Origin: Nautilus pompilius
Lineage: Eukaryota > Mollusca > Cephalopoda > Nautilida > Nautilidae
Assembly: GCA_018389105.1 (NCBI GenBank)
Contig: JACATO010000684.1
Location: 1,054,001-1,118,000, forward strand
Length of the DNA: 64,000 nt
Reading direction: 5' to 3'
Of this stretch, positions 22,241 to 37,200 are shown in pieces (positions within the stretch are counted from its first letter, which is position 1; every line of letters begins with the position of its first letter). Below the pieces are notes generated by a model that searched no databases, was not told the DNA's origin, and was given only the letters and a program-made list of their open reading frames with translations. The translations under genes and the position numbers were made by a program.

Positions 22241-25200
22241 TAATGAAAGCGATGTTGCTCCTAAGCCTGTGAAAAAGCGACTGTTTGTGAACCAAGTGGA
22301 TACATACAACGGCAAGAACATGGCAGAGGTGAATTGGGTCAGAATGTGTTAGATAATCGTGGTGTATTTCACCGATGAACGTGATTACCTACGGCGACAA
22401 ATGGCGGTGGGGGGGGGGTGGGGCACTTGAGGCCATTGCTGTTAACGTGATCGTAGTAGAGGAAGCCAATTCTGAGGAAAATGTGTGAATTAAGTCTGTT
22501 AAAAGCTAAAAAAAAAAAGAGATGTGAACTGACATTTAATTGTCTATGAATTCAATTTCTAAAAAAAAAAAAAAAAATGCAAGTAAATAATCACGGAATG
22601 TTGTGGCTGGGAGGGGGGGGGTCCGATGTTTGAATACCTAGTCACTTTCATTTTCAATTTGTTATACATCAGCTGAAGTCTTATCCGTGTCCGTTGTTAG
22701 GTTTGTTGTGTACATTTATTGCTGTAACATGGTAATTTATATATTTAATCTAAAAGTAGTTGCTTTTTAATTTATTTTGATAATGAATGTACTTACAAAT
22801 GTCAGAATTTATTTAAATTTCTATATATATATATATAAAACAACCTGAACCTTTGGAGTAATACAAAATTTGAAGGCACTCATTCTCTTTAGATTCATAG
22901 GAGGTAATTTAGAAATTGGTTTTGTGTTTGTTTCTTTCCAAAGAACAGCTTATACATTCTGCATTTATTTATTTCTTTCTTGAAGTAAAACCAAAGGAAA
23001 AGAAATTCCAATGCAAGGTTATTCAAATAAAACCTGGTCAGATACCATTATGGCTATGATAGATTGTCTACTTTCATTACTCTATGGCAAATTTTTATAG
23101 TCCTGATGGTGAATGGTGGATATTTTTTTCTTTTGTTGTTTTTAAGATGAGTATACAAACACTAAAGACTTAAAGTACAAATATTTGTTTATTTCATTGG
23201 TTGAAGGATGAAAAAAGAAAGCATTTAAAAAATGTATAAGTTAGTTAAAATACATTACAAACTAAAACAAATACATCTAAAAGATAGAAAATATAGTTGT
23301 TTTAAAAGAGTTAACAGCAGTACATAGTGCATCTTGGAGCAGTTTAACTTATAAAGAACAGTAATATAAATCATGTTTATTGCAGTATCTGTCTTATTGT
23401 GTGGTTGGTGCTTCTATGGAAGAAGCAGAAGAAGAAGAGGCTGAAGAAAAATCAGAAAGTGAAATGATAATAAAAGATAAAGAAGGATGCTATGAAATTA
23501 TTGGCACCTTGAAGAATACAGGAGCAGAAAAACCAGACTTTGTAAAAGAAATAATCACAGTAAGCTTTTATATCACTTCTTGAGTCAGGTCAGAGTCAGT
23601 GATTTTAGCATGAATTATCACATATGGTAAAGTTAATCGTAATATAGAACTTGTAATTTAGTCAATTGAAATTGAAATAATACTAGTGCTGAAAGTTGCA
23701 TTTCTTACTAATTTTAGTGTTTTATGGATAAAGAAAATATAACTGTGGTTGGGACTGAAATTAATTGCTTGCAAATTATTGTGTAGTTTATTATTTTTAA
23801 AAATGGTATCAGTCTTTTTTGTTTTGAAGGCACCAGTTTATATTAATATTTGTCATTTATTTATAGTTTTGCACCCATAAAAATAATTTTTTATCAAAAG
23901 TAATTTCATTCATGAAATTATAAATACCATTCATTTTGTTCATAAAATTAAAAACCACTGTTTGAAAACTTGTGGACACGATTAGTTTTCAATGAGATGT
24001 GATTTTGTATTTCACAAATAAAATGATTGGCTTTTTGTACTTTTGCATTTGAAATAACTAGCTTTCACTCCTGAAATACTGTTTGCATTTTTATAGCCAT
24101 GAAAATGCAAATCATGAACTTGTCATTGCCTTTATACAGTTGGCGTTGTGGGTTAGACAAATTTTTTGGAATCTCTAGTTCTTTATTTGATATTTTTAAA
24201 ACTATGTCTGTAAGAAGTCTCTATCTTTAAAGAACCATAAAAACGAAAAAGTTAATAAAAGTCTCACTCCAGTGGAATGATTGTAGATATCAGTATAACT
24301 GTGAAAATCAGTCAGCTTAAAAACATGTATAAGGTTTAGAATAACATTTTTATAAACTTAATATACATGATATTTTTTAGTTACTTTGAAAAGAAATTCT
24401 TCTAACCTCCATGTTGATGATGGTTGGCACATGAGGTGTCATCCATCAGAGGAAACCACCAGGTTTCAGTTTCCTAAACCAAATGGAAAAAAAAAAACAC
24501 GGTGATGCAGAAAGTCTCCCCTAGAACCCTTAATTTTTGTAGATGTGCGAGGATACTAGTGTAGCTGGCTAATGAAGACCAAGAAGAAACCATCCTAGTG
24601 AGGTATGCTAAACCACTCAGTTCTATGGGCCTTCACCCATAGCAGACCAGTATGCTATCACTGGACCACCACATCATGCAAAGAAATTAGACACTATTAT
24701 TAATAATAATAAAAAAAGAAAAACTGGTTAAATGGATGTGATTTACACAAAGGCAATACTTTTGTTTTACGACTTTCTTTCTACAAGAAATCCAGTTAAA
24801 AAAATAGCAACAACAGGCGTTTAGACATTTTAGCACAACTGTAATGTTTGTAATGATAGCATGATCATGCCAATAATGTCTGCAATATTGAGTAGCTACT
24901 CAATTATTCCAGCCTATCGCACATTATTTAGAGAATTCTGCCACCACTTCTGTAACCTTTATTTAACTCTCTGAAATTTAATATCTCTGCTAAAAAAATG
25001 TCACTGAAACCTGCTTTTCTGCCTTTGAAAACCCCACTACCATTTGTTTTTTATCTGAAACCTAATGTGTATCCTCTCATATTGTCAGAAACAGCAGAAT
25101 TTTTAACTTATCTACATCTGACAAAGTATTGAAGGAGAAAAAATTGTGTTTTTGTATATTTGGAAAAGTCTAGAAGTTATACTCTACACAGGGTTTTGTA

Positions 25201-28200
25201 GCATTATTTATACTTGTTTTACAGTACGAAACAAGAAATCAGCTGTATGAGATACTTGTAGAGTGTGATATTATTGTCTATGACATCACCCAGGATTTTG
25301 ATGAGATAGATGAAGCTATTTGGGTGGCATCAGGTAAAATACAATGAATTTTTAATTAATTTATTATATAATGCATGTTTATTATCAAAACAACTTTGCA
25401 GCAGAAGAAACTGTGTTATGAGATAATATTAAGCAGAAAACTGAATTTCTGCATTTGGAATGAGATTGTCTGTTTGAATTCCATGAAATGCAAGATTGAT
25501 GCTTACAACAAGATAATTTTAAAAACTGCTTTCTTCCCCAAATCTAAGAATGTTTTTGATTTGTGTACTCCTGACTTCACCTTAATATTACAGTTTTTAT
25601 TATTTTTTTACAGTATGAAATTTATACAGGTGCTAGGTTTGATACATTAATTGACAAGATCAGCTAATACATTGCACTATTTATTTATTTTTTAATTTTC
25701 AAAATAAATTTTAGTTTGCTGAATATTTGAAGTCATTTCAGAAAAGATTCACAGCAAACATCTTTGTTAAACAACCCTTTTAACAAATTTTTTAACACTA
25801 AAGTCCTTTAAAAATTATTTATATTCTGATGCTATTAACAATATAACATAAAACTACAGTATGTACTGTTTTACTTGTGAGCAGTAAAATTTTATTTGCT
25901 TTGTTTTATTTTTAAATAGAACTCCACGCTGACCTGGAAAAATTCATAAAGGGAAAAATTTTTATTCTGATATCTTCAGTTCTGACATGGGCAAAAAGCA
26001 AGCCTTTGGACCCTGTAGGTATTTTTGTAGTAAAGAGACTTATTGAAATGTAATTGTACAAAGACTAATTTTGATTTCAATGAGTAAATGCATGGAAATT
26101 TTAATATGAAGACTTGTGTTATTGCATGGATTTTGCATGGTTTGAACACATAATTACAGCAGCCACTAACTATTGCTGATCATGTGCGGATGATATGCCG
26201 ACAAATGTTATGCCATCAGATATTATGCTGCCTGGATGTTATGCCAACAATAATAAAAAATGGAATATACATAAATAATTTATTACAGACACAACATAAA
26301 ACATATAAACATAAACATTCTGAAACAACCATAGAAATATAGTAAATCAATGATTGAAATTTATTGTAGTGAATCATAGAGAATTAAAATCATACCAGTC
26401 ACAAATTATGAGCAATCGCCCTAAGATATGCAAGTCTGTCTTCATTGGTATAGTTGGCATCTAGTGTCTTCAGGCAGTTATTAATGACATTGTACCTTTT
26501 GTTTTGTGGCTTTGTGTTCAATCCCATCACAGTCTGCTCGGTCAAAATCTCATTACTAGCTTGTCCTTTTCTTAGTTTTGTGATGAGCCTACAAATTAAT
26601 GAGCTTGTGATTGCCATTTGTTGGTCAAAAGCTCAGTGCCAGCCCTTCAGAGAATTATTGGTTTGAGTCAGGTTGTCTTGAATTCTGATGTTGATGTTCC
26701 ACATTTCAATCTCAAACATGGGTAGCCTTCATCTTCCTCAAGTAACAATACCAAGCCAAGTGCTCTCAAAATAGGCCAAAAGGTGTTCTATTATTTCCAT
26801 TTCCTTATTGAGAGAAGCCTTCTTGGAGTATTAAATGTGTCAATAACAGGGTGGAACAAATGCAAGTGCCAGTATACTTTTAATCAGTAGAGCGTTTTCT
26901 GTTTCCATATACCATGCTCGCAATCCAAGAGACTGAATATTGCACCACAAACATTGAGTGAAGTGAAAAAAAGTATCCAAAAACCATAGTAGTTGGAAAA
27001 TGCTTTCTGATGCTGTTCAGTACTGCTTGTTCATAGTCACTTGTAATTGACTCAGGATTCGTGTTTCTAACATTCTTCACGTAACTGAATATGACATATG
27101 TGTCCTCATTTTTTTTCCTTGTTACACAGTACACCAAAGGCAGAGTGCAGGTTTTGTCAGTAAATAACATGGACAAAGTATAGTTTGGTTCCTAAAGGTG
27201 CACTGTCAGAATGTGCAATCACAAAACCAGAGTGGCTTGTTGGACAAGAGGTCTGGATTTCTAGATTTTTTTAGCAAGACCACTTGTTCATTTTCAAAAG
27301 CTAAAAATGGTTCCTCTCTGGTCATGAGTTTTAGGTCTTTGCTTGGATCATCACTATTGGGATTGTCTTTTTTTATCTAATCATTAGTGGCAATGTTTCC
27401 TTTTTACACAATGAGCCAACTGCACTCAGAGGAAAATTTGCTATATAATTGTATATGATGCTACTAGTAGCTTCCTCAGATTGTCCAGCTTGTTGCTTCA
27501 TTTTGCGTACAGATTTTAGAACATAGATGCAGAGCTCTATCTGGTGGATGTGCATGTTCTGATGGAGTACCCTGGATGACATAATTAATTGTCTTCAGCC
27601 TCCTGCTGCAGCCTTTCTGCTTTTCACATCTCCAATGACTTTGCCTATCTCTTTCTCTGTCAATAACATAAGCATAACCTTCATAGAGAAGCTTCCTGCC
27701 ACTTTTGGTCTCAACAGACTCCATGCTTTTGTCGTTGTGCTGAACCACTTGGCAGTATTGTGTCATGCCATCCTGCTTGGAAAGTGAGTGGACTCTGGAT
27801 GCAGAGGAATTTATATGTGAGCCAGCAAGCAGTGGTCAAGGTGACCCAGGCAGACAACAAACTGTCTATCAATAGTAGCAAGATGGGTGATGTCATTTAT
27901 TTCATTGGCTAGTCTCTGAATGGCTCTGGACAATATTACTATTACATCAAGTTTATCGTGCTGCGATAGTGTCACAATACTATTACATCAGCACATTGAC
28001 ATGTCATCTTATCAGTTTATGCTTCATTGATGGGCTATTATTATTTTTAGTGGACACATAGCCAGGACTGCCTGTATTTGGTCTTTGTTGTCTGTCTGTA
28101 TGAAGGTATGAATGAAAGTAAAATGAGAAGTTGAAACATTTAAAAAAAATATTATATTTAAAATATTTGACAAAACTATTTTATCCATGAAAACGTATAA

Positions 28201-31200
28201 AATATGATTTTCTGTCCATTTTATCTGTTTGTTGGCATAACATCCATTGGCATAGTCTTGCTACCTTCCTGATTATGATCTCCTACCGATATCCTCTTTC
28301 CTATAGCCATTAATGCCAAGAGGGGCAGTGCAACTTCTGAACAGGATTTTAGTGCTCCAAATTGAAAGCTGTATATCGCTTCAGATTTTTGTATGCTGCC
28401 AGGTACAGTTGCATCATCTGAGCAATCATTCAGCAAACTCAAACTCATAAAAAACTTTACAGTGCATTAACTCAGGATACATTAAATTACTTTGCCCTCT
28501 TGAGTGCTAAAAGTGAGCTGACATGACAAGTTGATTTTAGTAAAGTAATTTATAACTTTGCTATTAAAAAACATTTAAAAATGACTAAATGACCAGTTAA
28601 TTTGAGCTAAAACTAATTTCCGCTGTAATACATGTTGTTACAACTAAGAATCATTAAAAGTACAGAGTTTATAATGCAAAAGCTGTTGATATTCTTCAGC
28701 TAATTGAGTAATTTTTACCAACAACGATGGTGCTGACTGAGTGAATCAGTACAAAATCAGAATAATATTAACTAGTGTTAGACATTTTGTTCATTTTCCT
28801 AGTTATAGGTCTGTTGAGCCATGTATGTTTTAGCTTCTCCTTCACTCCTCATTGTTTGAAGTTGATTTACCACCTGTTTTCCTTTGTGCTTCTAGGATGA
28901 TCCTGAAATATCATTCACTGAGGATGATTACCGGAGAAGAAAACCCCATCCAAACTTCAAAGAGCATATCAGTGCCGAAAAAACTATTATAAAATTAGGA
29001 AAAACGGTATGTGGTCTTATGCATGCATGCACACAGATTAAATGCCATTTTTGATGCAGAAAGCATGTATTTGTTTACCAACTAGCTGGTGTGAATGATG
29101 CTCCTTTGCCTGTTTGTTTTTTTTTAGAGCAGGAAGAAACTCAGCACTTATGTGGTGGCTGCTGGCTTAACATATGGTACTGAAGAAAATCTATTTCACT
29201 ATCTGTTTAAGGTAAGTGACCATCAGCTGGATTTACGACCTGTTGTCACATTCCATAGCCATTAAAAACTGTTCTTTGGATAAAAAAAACAATCTATGAT
29301 GCCTCACTAGCAGCCATAAGTTGTACAAGTAGATGTATAATCGACTATTAACTACTGAATGTCTTTGGATTCAGGCAGAAACAACAACAAAAAGGCTGAT
29401 ATGCAGTCACTCACCATGGAGCTGGTATTGAATCCACCAAGTCTTTTGGTGTATTTTTTAGACCAATGCTTCAGTCCATTGCACCACCAGATTCATTGGG
29501 AGTATCCAGGTTCTCAACATTGGCCACTTGCTCAATGTGTTAGGCTCCAGAGCCATATGCATTGGTTGTTTATTTACTGGGCTCCTCATGATTATTGATG
29601 GAACTCTGTCCTTTTAATATGGTGATCTCAAGACCATGTATGATCTGCTGATGCTGACCAAGTCTAGCTGATTATTAGTACTTTTTTGCTCGGCGTATTT
29701 CTTTCATCAATGTATTTCTTATCATAGCCATGCTGTTCTTTAGTAAGATTTCCACCATCTGATATTGGCATCTGGAATTTCAAATAAAATCCAGTTTTAC
29801 TATTTTTGATAAAGGCACCTCTTGCAGGCAGATCAGTTGATCTCCAAGTCTCAAACTTCAAAGCTCTGTTGCCGCTAAAATTACAAGACAACTCTTCAGT
29901 GACTTTAAAACAGAGAATATTTAGCTGTTGTTTGTTTTTCAGGCAGGCTGGCACAACAAACCATATCTGGAGTTTTTCGGTAATGGACAGAACATTATCC
30001 CAACCATCCACATCAAGGACCTGGCAGCGTAAGTATAATAGAACAAGTACGGTTAGGTAAACTTATCTTTCTAATATTCTGTTTACTATGTTTCAGAGTC
30101 CACTTTTTGTTATGAGAATGAATCAATTGGATTGTTCCACCTAAACTAAAACCTTCCTGTTACAAGAAACCCTCAGAACTGTGTGGTAATTGTTCGCTGA
30201 AAGGCCCACAGGTGTGTACCCACAGCCACCCGCAGCTGATGCAATCTTGATGGTGATCTGATTAATGATGATTCTCAGTTTTTCTGGCTCTGTCCACATA
30301 CTCTACTTCTCACCTCGTTGTCTCTTAGATGGTTGATGGTGACAAGTTTTCCTTTTGACTGGGCTAACCCTGAACTTTCCCCTGCTCAGTTACCCTTTGA
30401 GAGTCCAGGGCGAAAAACCTCTGAAGCAGCTGAGCAAAGGTCACATCTTCCACTCCAGCATAGACATGAAGCCAGTCAGTATAACAGCATGGGTTGTTCT
30501 ACCTCAATTTTGTTATTTGATCTCTACATCTGTCTTTTCTGCTGGCTGCTGTTTACCAAAGATTTCAAACATGTGGATTTGGAGCAAATGTTACCTCTCA
30601 TGTGGGATTTTTTCTCATTTTTATGCAAAGCTATGCAGTGTTCCCTTCTTCAGTCTGTTATCTCTGTATCATTCCATCTCAAGCAGACTTTCAAAAGCTG
30701 AATGGATTCTTTTGTACAAATTATTATTTTCTTTATAGAGGGTCTGCGTGTGAAAGGAGATTATTAGCTTTAATCGTATATGATCTAAAAATGATTTATT
30801 GTTTAGTGAAATATGTTTTTCAATGTTTTCATGTATTATTTCATCCCTGAATAACATACACAAATAAATATAAATTCCAAAACAATTGGTTTCACACCAT
30901 ATTTTCCTGTGGTCCTGAGAATCAAAACCAAACTGAGTATGGCATAATAATGGCACTCTAGTGACCTTTAGGAAAATGTTTGGTTAGCTTGTAACCTGGG
31001 TCCTATGAACTTTCTTGGAAACAAAGTTGACCACAAAATGGATTTCTGAAGTTAAGTCCTTAAAATCTCTATGTAGCCTTTCAAGTAAGGACTTTATTGT
31101 AATAAAAATCATGAATAGGCTCTTCTAGTGTATGTAGACAAATTATTGTAATGATATTTCAAGGGTCATAGAAATTCTGACCTTTGAAAAGAAATGAATG

Positions 31201-34200
31201 GAACTTTTCTTGTTTGCATTTTTGTGCTGTTTTTAAAAGAAAAATTTATAGGTTGTGAATATGTTCTTTGATTTAATTTATTATAAAAGTGTAGAGTTAG
31301 CAAGTTGAAAACTGATTAGGTAGGGTGGCAGTGTGGCCAAAGTTGTAGACTGATGCATCTTGCCGTTAGCCCCTCTTGTAGAAGAAAGGATAACCTCACA
31401 AAGGAATCCTTTCAGCTTTCCTCGTCTCACCTGGATCTTGTCCTGATAGTAGGGAGTTTGAAAAAGTACCACACCATATAAATAGGGGTATCTTTAGTTC
31501 TGATTTAATTGCCTTGTTCTGAATTTGCTGTAGCCTACCTCAAAAGTTGAAGGGTGGGTGATCAGTCCTCATGTAGTCTGTAACCAGCAATATTAGTGCT
31601 ATAGAGAAACAGACAGATGTCTTTTCTCCATCAAGCATCTTGCCATGAATTTCAGTGGAGTAGTACCTTTTCTGATTATTTATCACTCATTCATTGAGAT
31701 TCTTTTGAATCAACAACAATTTGTTAAAATTAATATTTAGATATTGCAACCTATCTGTTCATTCAGCTAACTGCCCTTTCTTGTCTTTTGACATTCTGGT
31801 GTCCACACATCTATTTTCCAATGTACACAAGTTTTTTGACTTGCTATCATGGCAGCATTGCCTTTGCAGCTTCTTGATAGATAAGTATCTGTTCTCCGGA
31901 AAATTAACATGCCATTAGCAAAGGTCAGGACTTGAGTGACTCTCAGCATTTAGATCAACAAGTCCTTTTGTGTAAATGAGAATGGTTGGAAATGGTGACC
32001 CTGCAGTAGACCTGTTGTTACATGTAGATAATCAGTCATGCACCTGTTTTCATTTTTGTTCAGGGTCATCCAGAATTTATCAGATGGCAAACCAAAAGTG
32101 CGGTATCTGATTGCAAAAGATGATTCCAGCAATACACTAGAAGAAATTGTTAAGGTAATTGTTTGGTCTGTTCACCCGAAAACTATTTAATACTACTTAA
32201 TTTGGAATTAACTTTGTTGTGGTTTTTTTTTCTTTTTTTTTAAAATTTTTGAAAATTTGACCATTTGTTTATTTTGTTTATGTTGAAATTTTTTGTTTTG
32301 TTATTTATTCCATTAAATTGCTAAAGTTGTTATTTTTTAGTACGTTTACTTATAGATCATTCTAAAATAATCTATAAATGGTAATAAAATACCACAAGTT
32401 ATTGAAAGATTGAGCTTTCCATAACATAAAAGATTATGCTTTATTCTGCAGCACCAAAAAGGTTTCAAGAATTTTTTTTTTTTCTGTATGTAAAGAATTT
32501 TGTATATATTTTCAAAATTATCTTTCTGTCTAGTTCCTGAACTATTTCACTGGAACAAATTTGTCATTTTATACCAAATCTCATGCTACTAGAAACTCTG
32601 TCAACTGCCAGCCTTTCCAGCTAAATTTACCAGTATCTATAACAAATGCAGAAGTGCAAAATTTTAAAAATAAATTAACTAATATCTAGAATTTAAATCT
32701 TACTCTTTATGAATAATTTCAAACCTATACTTTCTTATGTCTTTCTACCTATCATTTATTTTCTCAAGTAATTTTTTTTAACCCTCTGCATACTACCTTG
32801 GGTATGTTTGCGCTCTACTTTCTTCATATCTGTATTACTCAACACAGGTTGAGCCATAGGGAGCTGTGACTCATAGTACCTTTCTCATTAATAAGATTCT
32901 TTGTGACAACAAATCCGCATAATGCTTAACCTCACATATCAAATGCACTTCTGGTGGTATATGGTATGTGGAGGGTTAATGATTCATTTTCATTCTCATT
33001 AATAAATATATGGATATTTATTTTCTTATGTTGAATTCTTGACTACAGCATCCATCACCTATCAGTTGGCAAAGCAGAAATTATTGCACACGTTATGCAT
33101 AAGAAAATTGGTTTCATATATTTTTCTTTATCTAAAAAGCAGTGTCCTAGTTGTAAATTTGATTTTATGAGTGTTTCAGATGTATACCCCTTAATCATCA
33201 TACAGGTGATAATATCCTTATGTGGGTAGTCTCAAACAAGGTTTTATCTATCAGCTGATAATTTAGGAAACATTCCCACAATGTAGTGCTACAGAAGCTG
33301 AGTGCTTACCGAATGTCAGCAAAGTCATCTCTTTCTGCCTTTTTTAAATCAAAATTATTTTTTATAGTTGTAGCAGTCATAATTTTTGTTCTGGTCTTCA
33401 ATGAGTGGTTTTCCGACAAATCTGTTAGTTTTACTGAGCTGTATCTACTATCTAGTGAAGTGTAAATGTTAGTCCTCTAATTCTTTATGGCTGCCATTAT
33501 ACATGAAGCAAAGAACCTTCCATCCAGGGTTTATCAGATTCTAAATGTTGCTTTATTGGAATGTTTCTTTAATTATCAGTGGATACAAACTTCTGGGTTC
33601 CATGCATCCTTACCTTTTTTTTCTCCAATTATATATATAACCAGCCATTGATTTAAATACTACTACTACTAATATTTATATGGATTTTTTCTTTGAAATT
33701 AGCTATATTAAGAAAGGAAATAGTTTATACATTTTTTTACATTAAATAATCTTGAGGTAATTGTAAAATTTGTTATCATGTTGAATGATGCAGAAATGGA
33801 TATTGATTCTTCACTGAATATGAACTACCTTGATAAAAGTTTGTGACTCTGATAATCTATCAGTTGTCAGTACTGTAGGACCCAGGTGTTGTTTAAAGAT
33901 TGTAAGTGAATTACTGTCAGAGTAAGTACAGTCTGTAAATCTGCTAAAGTGGTTTGCTTTAGCCTCCTATCTCTTGAGTGTTTACAGCCATTGTTGGATT
34001 ACAAAAAAAAAAAGATGAGAAAAACAAGGTTTAGAAATTTGCTGCTGAATCAGATGAAATAACAAAAAATACTGAATAGTTTAAATGATTTACACTAAAC
34101 ATTTTACTTTTTTAAGCTAACGGAAAATTCAAATTTACTTTCACAGGCTGTAAGTTCTAACCTGACTACAGGGAGAGTGCAAACAATAATAAAAGATGAA

Positions 34201-37200
34201 GCCCTTCTTGACACCTCTCTGCAGGTGAGGGTTTGCTCTACTGTTTGAACTAAATAATAAAGTTTTCCTGGCCAAGGGATTTTTTTCTTTATACTTTTGC
34301 CAAAAAATGCTTGAGATTAATAGACCCAGCGTTAACATGGAAATGTTGTGATTTATTTGTTTGCTTTGCTACAGAATAGTAAGCACTACTTGTAATTTCA
34401 TGACTTTATCCTTAGTGTGGCTTTTATTTCATATTTCATTAGAAAGATAAAAGCAAATCTATAATTTCATTCCAGAGTTGGTTTTCCATGGACAAAAGCA
34501 AGTTTAATTTGTACTTTTTTTGACTCTGATAAAATGCCATCTTATTTTTTGACCACCTCCACTATATCAATACTGGATGAATATATTTTAAAATATTGTT
34601 TTAATTAAACTTTCCAAAAGACCACAAAAGATGTTAAATGAGCTAAGGAGTTTTTTAATCTACCAAAGCATTGTAAAATTCATATATTGTACAAAACAGC
34701 TTGTAATAAAATTAACATAATTTATACTAGCTTGCTAACATATTTTATATTAACTTGTTCACAGTCAATTAAACAATTAGCATTTACTATGGAAATGCAG
34801 TGCTCTTGGAATCATTAATATTATCACAAGATGGGATACAAGGAATTGATATTACCTTTTTCTGTTTTTAGAAAATTGTTTTTTAATGGTGTTATTATTT
34901 TACAGCAATCTGACTTTGACATGCTGCTTGTGGACTTACGAATGGATGCCATTTACATCAAGGAAAGTATGAGAATCAACTGGGTTGCTGAGTCTGGCAT
35001 TGTAGAGCACATTGTACAACTTGTCAAAGAGTACAAGGAATCAAGAAAACTTATGGTAAAAAAAAACAAAACAAAAAATCTTTTACATTTTTCTTGCAAT
35101 ATTAGGTATTTCCAAATTGCATCAATTTTTATTAAACCTGTGATTTTTTAATATGTTGCAGTGAAACCTTGTGTACAGATGCCATGATTATCAAGGTGTA
35201 AAGATTTAGTCTTGCTCAACCATTCATACCTGTATAGGACCTAAGTTTCATCTAAATGACAAAGATTTTGTCCATATCCACTAATTTATCATCATCAACC
35301 TAATTTAAACCAGATGCTTTTCCTCTAGTTTAAAAAATTGCTTGTATATACATATATGTATGCACACATGCTGGCAGCCATTTTTATACCCCCCCCAATG
35401 TAGTATTCCATATTTCATGCATAAATCAATTTACTAATACTTACAGTTAAATGTACATATATATATATAAGCATGGTGGTGATGAATTCATACATATAAA
35501 GAAGTTTTGTCACCAGAGAAATTTGATGTGGTGATGCAACAGCCACACAATGTTCTTTTATATTAGACAAGGAGATACATTGTCATTTACTTTTGTTTTT
35601 TCAGCCAATCCGTGTCTGCATTCTGGGACCTCCAGCTGTAGGGAAGTCTACTATTGTGCAGCAGTTATGTAAAGCCTATAAACTTCATCACTTGCAAATT
35701 CAGCCTATCATAAATGAATACATCCAGAAACTGGTATGGTTAAGAGTTTTTTTCTTTTCTTTTATATATTTTAGATATCTTAAATTTAAAAGAAAAGAAT
35801 TCTTAATTTAAATTTCCCCAATCCTTTACTTACATATACAGGGTGGGTGACCAATAAGTTATGACAATATTTAATTAGATTTTATTTCAATATTCCACAG
35901 ATATACATTATTCTTTTGTTTGTTTGTGTAGGAAAGATGAGAGATCTTGCCCATGCATACTCTTCCTTTCTGTCTTAAAAGTTGACAGTAATTTGCCATG
36001 GCACTGATGAAATATCTTGTCATTAATTTAGCAAATAGTACTTGGTGGAGACTAGATGCTTCCAAGATGGTGAATTATTTTGTGTTGCTGGCTCAGTGAA
36101 TGAACTTACTGAAAGCTCCTACCAGAATTCCTCATTTTCAGATTTGGGAACCTCATGTAGCTAGCTGGCTGGTAAAGAATAGCAAGAAAAAAAAATGCTA
36201 TGGCAGTGTGCCAGTCAGTTTTTACTAGGATTTGAACTGGAGTTCTCAACCATTGTAGTCCAGTAGTCTAACCGCTAGACCAGTGATTTAGAAACTACAC
36301 TAGGCTTTGTTTCCGTCAATAGCAAAGGGAGCCAAGACATTTTGCAGCACTTCTTAATCCCAGAGTTCTGGAACAGTAATGTGGCACACAGCATGACATC
36401 ACAATGAAATTGTTTGCAGTGTTTTCTAATTGTCATTCTTCACTTTGGTGACATTCCATGGCCTCAATGATCTCAAGCAGTCACTCAAGTAAATTACTTT
36501 TTCTTAGGCTAAACTTAAATCTCCTGTTAATGAAACAAATCTTAGAGCACTACCAGAATTGAAGTGAAACGTCAGAAATTCTGTCATAGATGTTCTGCCA
36601 GATGACTTGGCAACAATTTCTGACAATCTCATTATTCATTTCATAGAATGTAATGCCATTGGTAGCAGCCATACATGTTGTAATTTTAAGAAAATGAAGA
36701 AAGAGAGTGTATGGACATAATTTCCCATCTTTGCTACACAAATGAACAACAGTGGGAATTTTGTGTCTGTAGATATTTAGAATAATATCTAATTAAATAA
36801 TGCAAGAACTTAATATGTATTCAGTATTTATTTGCACTTTGTGGGTGGAACAGCAGACAGTTCAACAAACATTTTTTTTATCATTGAAGATACTAAAATA
36901 TTAAAATTTGTTCTAATCATTAAAGCAAAAGAAAAAAGAAGCTTAGTGTGTAAGAATTAGATTTTTATTGTGTATGCCATGTGTAATCTCAAGGATTTTA
37001 CAGTTTAAATCCAGGAACCACTATCTAACAAATGATATAGCAGCAACAATAATCTGCAGAACTGGAAACCAGCTTACAACCATGAGGTCTACATATGAGA
37101 ACATTTATTCCTAGAACCTCAAGTTTTTTGTTAATATATAATAAAATGTGCATTTATAGCTTTAATTGTTGGCTCACCAGTGAAATAGCCCATATTTTAT

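Noticed and set aside
29664..30011. 115-codon minus frame across exon 7 of AK7
   Set aside because: It is partly the antisense of a confirmed coding exon; the rest has no known words.
22233..32154. A separate NAD-epimerase-like gene before the kinase
   Set aside because: The Rossmann-like domain is the normal N-terminal half of AK7, and the exon phases run on into the P-loop exon.
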